Source: Oasisia sp. SBJ-2009
Lineage: Eukaryota; Annelida; Polychaeta; Sabellida; Siboglinidae
NCBI GenBank assembly: GCA_964017155.1
Contig: OZ024855.1
Location: forward strand, 1,178,001 to 1,242,000
DNA length: 64,000 nucleotides
Reading direction: 5' to 3'
The translations under genes were made by a program, and so were the position numbers. The first letter of the stretch is position 1; the number at the start of each line of letters is the position of its first letter. The notes under the pieces were generated by a model. It had not been told where the DNA came from, did not search any database, and saw nothing but the letters and a program-made list of their open reading frames with translations. Shown one piece after another: positions 1-9,944 of this stretch.

Positions 1-536
1 TGCACCGCTGCCCTTGCGACTGGCACAAATCGCGCTGTCTTTTCGACCTCAACAGTTTGCCAAGACGCGCTGTTTATAAAACATAAATACTCGCAAGATG
101 ATTGTAATTGAATGAATTAATTTAATCAAGTATCAAATGTTGGCAAAAATACTGATATAATAGCAACTTTGAGGTGGGTCCGACTTGTACATAAGTGCCA
201 AATAGTGAAATTCTGAAAACAAATTGAGAGTATACGTGCTTTTATGAGAGAGTGCGCGTGAAGGTACGCGCCCGCAAGAGTAGGCATTCATGTACAAGTC
301 GAGCCCACCTCAATTTTGGTATTATAACTGTATCTTTGCCAATATTTGATACTTGATTTTGTTAACTCAATCAATTATAATAATCTTGCGCATATTAATG
401 TTTTATATACAGCGCGTCTTAGCAGACATTTGAGGTCGAAAAGACAGCGTGGTCGGCATAAACAAACTGTTTATTGCTCATTCCATATGCACAGCGCAGT
501 AACATGCACCGCTGCGCTTGCGACTGGCACAAATCG

Positions 537-703
537 CGCTGTCTTTTCGACCTCAACAGTTTGCCAAGACGCGCTGTTTATAAAACATAAATACGCGCAA
601 GATTATTGTAATTGAATGAATTAATTTAATCAAGTATCAAATGTTGGCAAAAATACTGATATAATAGCTACTTTGAGGTGGGTCCGACTTGTACATAAGT
701 GCC
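537..703 (+). repeat. Left inverted arm of reference unit (167 bp)
   Basis: The arm runs from CGCTGTCTTTTCGACCTCAA to CTTGTACATAAGTGCC. Aligned with the reverse complement of 787-953 it needs no gaps and shows 26 mismatches by hand count, about 84% identity. A unit of the 508-bp class (left arm just upstream of 16880, right arm from about 16968) shows about 15 mismatches, about 91%. Longest perfectly paired blocks include TTGAGGTGGG and CGACTTGTACAT at the inner end, and CAAGTATCAAAT and AAGACGCGCTGT further out. The arm could form the 5' side of a hairpin in single-stranded DNA or RNA, or one side of a cruciform; whether it does so in cells is unknown. Confidence 0.95.
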
Positions 704-786
704 AAATAGTGAAATTCTGAACAAAAATTGAGAGTATACGTGCTTTTATGAGAGAGTGCGCGTGAAGGTACGCGCCCGCAAGAGTA
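704..786 (+). repeat. Spacer 1 between inverted arms (83 or 87 bp)
   Basis: This is the apical loop of the long inverted repeat. It starts with the AAATAGTGAAAT motif, holds an A-rich stretch and GAGAGTATACGTGC, then the GAGAG run and a GC-rich hairpin (758-775). It is the site of the 4-bp length polymorphism that separates 504- from 508-bp units. A G-to-T change here (ACTGAAAAC to ACTTAAAAC, first seen near 17910) removes a TGA and creates a 63-codon frame in part of the array; this is a by-product of the substitution and not evidence for a gene. Confidence 0.9.
758..775 (+). repeat. Short GC-rich hairpin in spacer 1
   Basis: GCGCGT (758-763) and ACGCGC (770-775) are exact reverse complements around the loop GAAGGT. 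In the second main spacer-1 class, for example 4286-4303, the right side reads GCGCGC and the loop GAAGTT. The closing T-A pair then becomes T-G (U-G in RNA) and the other five pairs are unchanged. The motif occurs in every unit I inspected. Rho-independent termination is unlikely because no T-run follows and the context is not bacterial. Confidence 0.75.
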
Positions 787-953
787 GGCATTCATGTACA
801 AGTCGGGCCCACCTCAATTTTGGTATTATAACTGTATCTTTGCCAATATTTGATACTTGATTTTGTTAACTCAATCAATTATAATCATCTTGCGCATATT
901 AATGTTTTATATACAGCGCGTCTTAGCAGACATTTGAGGTCGAAAAAACAGCG
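787..953 (-). repeat. Right inverted arm of reference unit (167 bp)
   Basis: This is the reverse complement of the left arm at about 84% in this unit. It starts GGCATTCATGTACAAGTCGG and ends GAGGTCGAAAAAACAGCG; most other units have GAAAAGACAGCG. In 508-bp units the inner end reads GGCACTTATGTACAAG, which pairs perfectly with the left-arm end CTTGTACATAAGTGCC. The arm carries the anchor used to count units. Arm-specific differences, such as CTAAGAC versus CCAAGAC in the left-arm sense, let left and right arms be told apart. Confidence 0.95.
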
Positions 954-962
954 TGGTCGGCA

Positions 963-977
963 TAAACAAACTGTTTA
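963..977 (+). repeat. TAAAC/GTTTA inverted repeat in spacer 2
   Basis: TAAAC (963-967), a 5-nt gap and GTTTA (973-977) are exact reverse complements. The element is kept in most units and disrupted where the right side reads GTCTA (near 56665, 58190 and 59195). It is short, AT-rich and could be fortuitous. Confidence 0.4.
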
Positions 978-996
978 TTGCTCATTCCATATGCAC

Positions 997-1022
997 AGCG
1001 CAGTAACATGCACCGCTGCGCT
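997..1022 (+). repeat. Seven-bp stem hairpin in spacer 2
   Basis: AGCGCAG (997-1003) and CTGCGCT (1016-1022) are exact reverse complements around a 12-nt loop. In the TACCGCTGAT class the left side is AGCGTAG (for example 9588-9594, with 9607-9613 opposite), turning one C-G pair into T-G. Some units do break the stem: AGCGAAG near 56690, 58213 and 59222, and CATCGCT near 38494 and 42538. Strict conservation therefore cannot be claimed. Confidence 0.6.
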
Positions 1023-1353
1023 TGCGACTGGCACAAATCGCGCTGTCTTTTCGACCTCAACAGTTTGCCAAGACGCGCTGTTTATAAAACATAAATACGC
1101 GCAAGATGATTGTAATTGAATGAATTAATTTAATCAAGTATCAAATGTTGGCAAAAATACTGATATAATAGCAACTTTGAGGTGGGTCCGACTTGTACAT
1201 AAGTGCCAAATAGTGAAATTCTGAACAAAAATTGAGAGTATACGTGCTTTTATGAGAGAGTGCGCGTGAAGGTACGCGCCCGCAAGAGTAGGCATTCATG
1301 TACAAGTCGGGCCCACCTCAATGTTGGTATTATAACTGTATCTTTGCCAATAT

Positions 1354-4300
1354 TTGATACTTGATTTTGTTAATTCAATCAATTATAATCATCTTGCGCA
1401 TATTAATGTTTTATATACAGCTCGTCTTAGCAGACATTTGAGGTCGAAAAGACAGCGTGGTCGGCATAAACAAATTGTTTATTGCTCATTCCATATGCAC
1501 AGCGCAGTAACATGCACCGCTGCGCTTGCGACTGGCACAAATCGCGCTGTCTTTTCGACCTCAACAGTTTGCCAAGACGCGCTGTTTATAAAACATAAAT
1601 ACGCGCAAGATGATTGTAATTGAATGAATTAATTTAATCAAGTATCAAATGTTGGCAAAAATACTGATATAATACCAACATTGAGGTGGGTCCGACTTGT
1701 ACATAAGTGCCAAATAGTGAAATTCTGAACAAAAATTGAGAGTATACGTGCTTTTATGAGAGAGAGCGCGTGAAGGTACGCGCCCGCAAGAGTAGGCATT
1801 CATGTACAAGTCGGGCCCACCTCAATGTTGGTATTATAACTGTATCTTTGCCAATATTTGATACTTGATTTTGTAATTCAATCAATTATAATCATCTTGC
1901 GCATATTAATGTTTTATATACTGCGCGTCTTAGCAGACATTTGAGGTCGAAAAGACAGCGTGGTCGGCATAAACAAACTGTTTATTGCTCATTCCATATG
2001 CACAGCGCAGTAACATGCACCGCTGCCCTTGCGACTGGCACAAATCGCGCTGTCTTTTCGACCTCAACAGTTTGCCAAGACGCGCTGTTTATAAAACATA
2101 AATACTCGCAAGATGATTGTAATTGAATGAATTAATTTAATCAAGTATCAAATGTTGGCAAAAATACTGATATAATAGCAACTTTGAGGTGGGTCCGACT
2201 TGTACATAAGTGCCAAATAGTGAAATTCTGAACAAAAATTGAGAGTATACGTGCTTTTATGAGAGAGTGCGCGTGAAGGTACGCGCCCGCAAGAGTAGGC
2301 ATTCATGTACAAGTCGGGCCCACCTCAATGTTGGTATTATAACTGTATCTTTGCCAATATTTGATACTTGATTTTGTTAATTCAATCAATTATAATCATC
2401 TTGCGCATATTAATGTTTTATATACAGCTCGTCTTAGCAGACATTTGAGGTCGAAAAGACAGCGTGGTCGGCATAAACAAATTGTTTATTGCTCATTCCA
2501 TATGCACAGCGCAGTAACATGCACCGCTGCGCTTGCGACTGGCACAAATCGCGCTGTCTTTTCGACCTCAACAGTTTGCCAAGACGCGCTGTTTATAAAA
2601 CATAAATACGCGCAAGATGATTGTAATTGAATGAATTAATTTAATCAAGTATCAAATGTTGGCAAAAATACTGATATAATACCAACATTGAGGTGGGTCC
2701 GACTTGTACATAAGTGCCAAATAGTGAAATTCTGAACAAAAATTGAGAGTATACGTGCTTTTATGAGAGAGAGCGCGTGAAGGTACGCGCCCGCAAGAGT
2801 AGGCATTCATGTACAAGTCGGGCCCACCTCAATGTTGGTATTATAACTGTATCTTTGCCAATATTTGATACTTGATTTTGTTAATTCAATCAATTATAAT
2901 CATCTTGCGCATATTAATGTTTTTATATACTGCGCGTCTTAGCAGACATTTGAGGTCGAAAAGACAGCGTGGTCGGCATAAACAAACTGTTTATTGCTCA
3001 TTCCATATGCACAGCGCAGTAACATGCACCGCTGCCCTTGCGACTGGCACAAATCGCGCTGTCTTTTCGACCTCAACAGTTTGCCAAGACGCGCTGTTTA
3101 TAAAACATAAATACTCGCAAGATGATTGTAATTGAATGAATTAATTTAATCAAGTATCAAATGTTGGCAAAAATACTGATATAATAGCAACTTTGAGGTG
3201 GGTCCGACTTGTACATAAGTGCCAAATAGTGAAATTCTGAACAAAAATTGAGAGTATACGTGCTTTTATGAGAGAGAGCGCGTGAAGGTACGCGCCCGCA
3301 AAAGTAGGCATTCATGTACAAGTCGGGCCCACCTCAATTTTGGTATTATAACTGTATCTTTGCCAATATTTGATACTTGATTTTGTTAATTCAATCAATT
3401 ATAATCATCTTGCGCATATTAATGTTTTATATACAGCGCGTCTTAGCAGACATTTGAGGTCGAAAAGACAGCGTGGTCGGCATAAACAAATTGTTTATTG
3501 CTCATTCCATATGCACAGCGCAGTAACATGCACCGCTGCGCTTGCGACTGGCACAAATCGCGCTGTCTTTTCGACCTCAACAGTTTGCCAAGACGCGCTG
3601 TTTATAAAACATAAATACGCGCAAGATGATTGTAATTGAATGAATTAATTTAATCAAGTATCAAATGTTGGCAAAAATACTGATATAATACCAACATTGA
3701 GGTGGGTCCGACTTGTATATAAGTGCCAAATAGTGAAATTCTGAACAAAAATTGAGAGTATACGTGCTTTTATGAGAGAGAGCGCGTGAAGGTACGCGCC
3801 CGCAAGAGTAGGCATTCATGTACAAGTCGGGCCCACCTCAATGTTGGTATTATAACTGTATATTTGCCAATATTTGATACTTGATTTTGTTAATTCAATC
3901 AATTATAATCATCTTGCGCATATTAATGTTTTATATACTGCGCGTCTTAGCAGACATTTGAGGTCGAAAAGACAGCGTGGTCGGCATAAACAAACTGTTT
4001 ATTGCTCATTCCATATGCACAGCGCAGTAACATGCACCGCTGCCCTTGCGACTGGCACAAATCGCGCTGTCTTTTCGACCTCAACAGTTTGCCAAGACGC
4101 GCTGTTTATAAAACATAAATACTCGCAAGATGATTGTAATTGAATGAATTAATTTAATCAAGTATCAAATGTTGGCAAAAATACTGATATAATAGCAACA
4201 TTGAGGTAGGTCCGACTTGTACATAAGTGCCAAATAGTGAAATACTGAAAACAAATTGAGAGTATACGTGCTTTTATGAGAGAGTGCGCGTGAAGTTGCG

Positions 4301-4377
4301 CGCCCGCAAGTGTAGGCATTTATGTACAAGTCGGGCCCACCTCAATTTTGGTATTATAACTGTATCGTTGCCAACAT
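1354..4377 (+). repeat. Two-unit higher-order repeat, three copies
   Basis: Two unit versions alternate. One begins at 1354, 2361 and 3370 (CAAATTGTTTATTGC and ATACGCGC). The other begins at 1858, 2865 and 3874 (TACTGCGCGTC and ATACTCGC). The dimers are 1007, 1009 and 1008 bp; the differences come from a T deletion after 1858 and a T insertion after 2865. Confidence 0.9.
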
Positions 4378-6401
4378 TTGATACTTGATTTTGTTAATTC
4401 AATCAATTATAATCATCTTGCGCATATTAATGTTTGATATACAGCGAGTCTTAGCAGACTTTTGAGGTCGAAAAGACAGCGTGGTCGGCATAAACAAACT
4501 GTTTACCGCTGATTTCATATGCACAGCGCAGTAACATGCACCGCTGCGCTTGCGACTGGCACAAATCGCGCTGTCTTTTCGACCTCAACAGTTTCCCAAG
4601 ACGCGCTGTTTATAAAACATAGATACGCGCAAGATGATTATAATTGAATGAATTAATTTAATCAAGTATCAAATGTTGGCAAAAATACTGATATAATAGC
4701 AGCATTGAGGTGGGTCCGACTTGTACATAAGTGCCAAATAGAGAAATACTGAAAACAAATTGAGAGTATATGTGCTTTTATTTATGAGAGAGTGCGCGTG
4801 AAGGTACGCGCCCGCAAGTGTTGGCACTTATGTACAAGTCGGGCGCACCTCAATTTTGGTATTATAACTGTATTTTTGCCAACATTTGATACTTGATTTT
4901 GTTAATTCAATCAATTATAATCATCTTGCGCATATTAATGTTTTATATACAGCGCGTCTTAGCAGACTTTTGAGGTCGAAAAGACAGCGTGGTCGGCATA
5001 AACAAACTGTTTATCGCTCATTTCATATGCAAAGCGCAGTAACATGCACCGCTGCGCTTGCGACTGGCACAATTCGCGCTGTCTTTTCGACCTCAATAGT
5101 TTGCCAAGACGCGCTGTTTATAAAATATAAATACGCGCAAGATGATTATAATTGAATGAATTAATTTAACCAAGCATCAAATGTTGGCAAAAATACTGAT
5201 ATAATAGCAACATTGAGGTAGGTCCGACTTGTACATAAGTGCCAAATAGTGAAATACTGAAAACAAATTGAGAGTATATGTGCTTTTATTTATGAGAGAG
5301 TGCGCGTGAAGGTACGCGCCCGCAAGTGTTGGCACTTATGTACAAGTCGGGCGCACCTCAATTTTGGTATTATAACTGTATTTTTGCCAACATTTGATAC
5401 TTGATTTTGTTAATTCAATCAATTATAATCATCTTGCGCATATTAATGTTTTATATACAGCGCGTCTTAGCAGACTTTTGAGGTCGAAAAGACAGCGTGG
5501 TCGGCATAAACAAACTGTTTATCGCTCATTTCATATGCAAAGCGCAGTAACATGCACCGCTGCGCTTGCGACTGGCACAATTCGCGCTGTCTTTTCGACC
5601 TCAATAGTTTGCCAAGATGCGCTGTTTATAAAATATAAATACGCGCAAGATGATTATAATTGAATGAATTAATTTAATCAAGCATCAAATGTTGGCAAAA
5701 ATACTGATATAATAGCAACATTGAGGTAGGTCCGACTTGTACATAAGTGCCAAATAGTGAAATACTGAAAACAAATTGAGAGTATACGTGCTTTTATGAG
5801 AGAGTGCGCGTGAAGTTGCGCGCCCGCAAGTGTAGGCATTTATGTACAAGTCGGGCCCACCTCAATTTTGGTATTATAACTGTATCGTTGCCAACATTTG
5901 ATACTTGATTTTGTTAATTCAATCAATTATAATCATCTTGCGCATATTAATGTTTTATATACAGCGCGTCTTAGCAGACTTTTGAGGTCGAAAAGACAGC
6001 GTGGTCGGCATAAACAAACTGTTTATCGCTCATTTCATATGCACAGCGCAGTAACATGCACCGCTGCGCTTGCGACTGGCACAATTCGCGCTGTCTTTTC
6101 GACTTCAATAGTTTGCCAAGACGCGCTGTTTATAAAATATAAATACGCGCAAGATGATTGTAATTGAATGAATTAATTTAATCAAGTATCAAATGTTGGC
6201 AAAAATACTGATATAATAGCAACATTGAGGTAGGTCCGACTTGTACATAAGTGCCAAATAGTGAAATACTGAAAACAAATTGAGAGTATACGTGCTTTTA
6301 TGAGAGAGTGCGCGTGAAGTTGCGCGCCCGCAAGTGTAGGCATTTATGTACAAGTCGGGCCCACCTCAATTTTGGTATTATAACTGTATCGTTGCCAACA
6401 T
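4378..6401 (+). repeat. Four-unit higher-order repeat, copy 1 (2,024 bp)
   Basis: Units at 4378, 4886, 5394 and 5898 reappear in order at 6402, 6910, 7418 and 7922. The first unit has GTTTGATATACAGCGAG and TTTCCCAAG; the next two have CATATGCAAAGCGC and are 508 bp. The first-unit type is also present at 11460, 37819 and 41863. Confidence 0.9.
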
Positions 6402-8425
6402 TTGATACTTGATTTTGTTAATTCAATCAATTATAATCATCTTGCGCATATTAATGTTTGATATACAGCGAGTCTTAGCAGACTTTTGAGGTCGAAAAGA
6501 CAGCGTGGTCGGCATAAACAAACTGTTTACCGCTGATTTCATATGCACAGCGCAGTAACATGCACCGCTGCGCTTGCGACTGGCACAAATCGCGCTGTCT
6601 TTTCGACCTCAACAGTTTCCCAAGACGCGCTGTTTATAAAACATAGATACGCGCAAGATGATTATAATTGAATGAATTAATTTAATCAAGTATCAAATGT
6701 TGGCAAAAATACTGATATAATAGCAGCATTGAGGTGGGTCCGACTTGTACATAAGTGCCAAATAGAGAAATACTGAAAACAAATTGAGAGTATATGTGCT
6801 TTTATTTATGAGAGAGTGCGCGTGAAGGTACGCGCCCGCAAGTGTTGGCACTTATGTACAAGTCGGGCGCACCTCAATTTTGGTATTATAACTGTATTTT
6901 TGCCAACATTTGATACTTGATTTTGTTAATTCAATCAATTATAATCATCTTGCGCATATTAATGTTTTATATACAGCGCGTCTTAGCAGACTTTTGAGGT
7001 CGAAAAGACAGCGTGGTCGGCATAAACAAACTGTTTATCGCTCATTTCATATGCAAAGCGCAGTAACATGCACCGCTGCGCTTGCGACTGGCACAATTCG
7101 CGCTGTCTTTTCGACCTCAATAGTTTGCCAAGACGCGCTGTTTATAAAATATAAATACGCGCAAGATGATTATAATTGAATGAATTAATTTAATCAAGCA
7201 TCAAATGTTGGCAAAAATACTGATATAATAGCAACATTGAGGTAGGTCCGACTTGTACATAAGTGCCAAATAGTGAAATACTGAAAACAAATTGAGAGTA
7301 TATGTGCTTTTATTTATGAGAGAGTGCGCGTGAAGGTACGCGCCCGCAAGTGTTGGCACTTATGTACAAGTCGGGCGCACCTCAATTTTGGTATTATAAC
7401 TGTATTTTTGCCAACATTTGATACTTGATTTTGTTAATTCAATCAATTATAATCATCTTGCGCATATTAATGTTTTATATACAGCGCGTCTTAGCAGACT
7501 TTTGAGGTCGAAAAGACAGCGTGGTCGGCATAAACAAACTGTTTATCGCTCATTTCATATGCAAAGCGCAGTAACATGCACCGCTGCGCTTGCGACTGGC
7601 ACAATTCGCGCTGTCTTTTCGACCTCAATAGTTTGCCAAGACGCGCTGTTTATAAAATATAAATACGCGCAAGATGATTATAATTGAATGAATTAATTTA
7701 ATCAAGCATCAAATGTTGGCAAAAATACTGATATAATAGCAACATTGAGGTAGGTCCGACTTGTACATAAGTGCCAAATAGTGAAATACTGAAAACAAAT
7801 TGAGAGTATACGTGCTTTTATGAGAGAGTGCGCGTGAAGTTGCGCGCCCGCAAGTGTAGGCATTTATGTACAAGTCGGGCCCACCTCAATTTTGGTATTA
7901 TAACTGTATCGTTGCCAACATTTGATACTTGATTTTGTTAATTCAATCAATTATAATCATCTTGCGCATATTAATGTTTTATATACAGCGCGTCTTAGCA
8001 GACTTTTGAGGTCGAAAAGACAGCGTGGTCGGCATAAACAAACTGTTTATCGCTCATTTCATATGCACAGCGCAGTAACATGCACCGCTGCGCTTGCGAC
8101 TGGCACAATTCGCGCTGTCTTTTCGACTTCAATAGTTTGCCAAGACGCGCTGTTTATAAAATATAAATACGCGCAAGATGATTATAATTGAATGAATTAA
8201 TTTAATCAAGTATCAAATGTTGGCAAAAATACTGATATAATAGCAACATTGAGGTAGGTCCGATTTGTACATAAGTGCCAAATAGTGAAATACTGAAAAC
8301 AAATTGAGAGTATACGTGCTTTTATGAGAGAGTGCGCGTGAAGTTGCGCGCCCGCAAGTGTAGGCATTTATGTACAAGTCGGGCCCACCTCAATTTTGGT
8401 ATTATAACTGTATCGTTGCCAACAT
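6402..8425 (+). repeat. Four-unit higher-order repeat, copy 2 (2,024 bp)
   Basis: Second copy of 4378-6401, differing at few positions, for example AATCAAGCATC at 7193 as at 5683, and GATTATAATTG in place of GATTGTAATTG near 8170. Near-identity over four diverged units shows the four-unit block was duplicated as a whole. Confidence 0.9.
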
Positions 8426-9944
8426 TTGATACTTGATTTTGTTAATTCAATCAATTATAATCATCTTGCGCATATTAATGTTTTATATACAGCGAGTCTT
8501 AGCAGACTTTTGAGGTCGAAAAGACAGCGTGGTCGGCATAAACAAACTGTTTATCGCTCATATCATATGCACAGCGCAGTAACATGCACCGCTGCGCTTG
8601 CGACTGGCACAAATGGCGCTGTCTTTTCGACCTCAACAGTTTCCCAAGACGCGCTGTTTATAAATATAAATACGCGCAAGATGATTATAATTGAATGAAT
8701 TAATTTAATCAAGTATCAAATGTTGGCAAAAATACTGATATAATAGCTACATTGAGGTGGGTCCGACTTGTACATAAGTGCCAAATAGTGAAATACTGAA
8801 AACAAATTGAGAGTATACGTGCTTTTATTTATGAGAGAGTGCGCGTGAAGGTACGCGCCCGGAAGTGTTGGCACTTATGTACAAGTCGGGCCCACCTCAA
8901 TTTTGGTATTATAACTGTATTTTTGCCAACATTTGATACTTGATTTTGTTAATTCAATCAATTATAATCATCTTGCGCATATTAATGTTTTATATACAGC
9001 GCGTCTTAGCAGACTTTTGAGGTCGAAAAGACAGCGTGGTCGGCATAAACAAACTGTTTATCGCTCATTTCATATGCACAGCGCAGTAACATGCACCGCT
9101 GCGCTTGCGACTGGCACAATTCGCGCTGTCTTTTCGACCTCAATAGTTTGCCAAGACGCGCTGTTTATAAAATATAAATACGCGCAAGATGATTATAATT
9201 GAATGAATTAATTTAATCAAGTATCAAATGTTGGCAAAAATACTGATATAATAGCAACATTGAGGTAGGTCCGACTTGTACATAAGTGCCAAATAGTGAA
9301 ATACTGAAAACAAATTGAGAGTATACGTGCTTTTATTTATGAGAGAGTGCGCGTGAAGGTACGCGCCCGGAAGTGTTGGCACTTATGTACAAGTCGGGCG
9401 CACCTCAATTTTGGTATTATAACTGTATTTTTGCCAACATTTGATACTTGATTTTGTTAATTCAATCAATTATATTCATCTTGCGCATATATATGTTTTA
9501 GATACAGCGCATCTTAGCAGACTTTTGAGGTCGAAAAGACAGCGGGGTCGGCATAAACAAACTGTTTACCGCTGATTTCATATGCACAGCGTAGTAACAT
9601 GCACCGCTGCGCTTGCGACTGGCACAAATCGCGCTGTCTTTTCGACCTCAACAGTTTGCCAAGACGCGCTGTTTATAAAATATAAATACGCGCAAGATGA
9701 TTATAATTGAATGAATTAATTTAATCAAGTATCAAATGTTGGCAAAAATACTGATATAATAGCAACATTGAGGTAGGTCCGACTTGTACATAAGTGCCAA
9801 ATAGTGAAATACTGAAAACAAATTGAGAGTATACGTGCTTTTATGAGAGAGTGCGCGTGAAGTTGCGCGCCCGCAAGTGTAGGCATTTATGTACAAGTCG
9901 GGCCCACCTCAATTTTGGTATTATAACTGTATCGTTGCCAACAT
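7418..9944 (+). repeat. Five-unit block repeated 4,550 bp downstream, copy 1
   Basis: Anchors 7418, 7922, 8426, 8933 and 9441 are matched at exactly +4,550 by 11968, 12472, 12976, 13483 and 13991. Shared rare markers include AATGGCGCTGTC with TTTCCCAAGAC in the 8426 and 12976 units and TTTTAGATACAGCGCATC in the 9441 and 13991 units. Partial copies of the same unit order also occur from 9945 (offset 2,023). Confidence 0.85.

Larger units (their letters stand above)
537..1040 (+). repeat. Reference unit of the satellite (504 bp)
   Basis: This unit serves as the model for the rest. Read on the + strand it is left arm 537-703, spacer 1 704-786, right arm 787-953 and spacer 2 954-1040. The phase is chosen so that the inverted arms are whole; any rotation is equally valid for a tandem repeat. 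Other units differ by substitutions and by a few indels. A 4-bp insertion in spacer 1 (TTTAT becoming TTTATTTAT, or TTTATCTAT) gives 508 bp. Loss of one A in the left-arm run AAAATATAAAT gives 503 or 507. Single T insertions (near 2922 and 38888) and a T deletion (near 1875) explain most remaining odd spacings. Confidence 0.97.
954..1040 (+). repeat. Spacer 2 between units (87 bp)
   Basis: This separates the right arm of one unit from the left arm of the next and is the centre of the second dyad in the array. It has two main forms: one with TATYGCTCAT and GCGCAG, and one with TACCGCTGAT and usually GCGTAG (for example 9441-9610). The second form puts TGA in frame and closes the recurrent 89-codon frame. 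Two short inverted repeats lie inside it (963-977 and 997-1022), and an NdeI-type CATATG palindrome is conserved. Several exchange junctions between subfamilies map here. Confidence 0.9.
1..4136 (+). repeat. Subfamily A block
   Basis: Units here are 503-505 bp and share TATTGCTCATTCC in spacer 2, GCAGACATTT in the right arm, GGCATTCATG at its start, CCAATATTTG before the anchor, and GATTRTAATTG in the left arm. These markers are rare or absent in 4200-35950 and return at about 35950-37630. Near 4137-4199 the left arm switches from the A form (GATTGTAATTG) to a B form (GCAACATTGAGGTAGG). Confidence 0.9.

Noticed and set aside
346..615. Recurrent ~89-codon open frame in most units (also 90, 87, 105 and 106 codons)
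   Set aside because: It starts at TTG, not ATG. It crosses a right arm, spacer 2 and a left arm that is the reverse complement of the first. It is closed by an in-frame TGA in all TACCGCTGAT-type units and shifted by indels in others (near 1875, 2922, 38888 and in the 503/507-bp class). No family was recognised.
537..1040. Hammerhead or similar satellite-encoded ribozyme
   Set aside because: No CTGATGA or CTGANGA core was found on either strand (only CTGATAT, CTGATTT and CTGAAAA), so the conserved catalytic core is missing.
537..1040. CENP-B box
   Set aside because: The TTCG and CGAA occurrences in the unit are not followed or preceded by the required A and CGGG at the right spacing.
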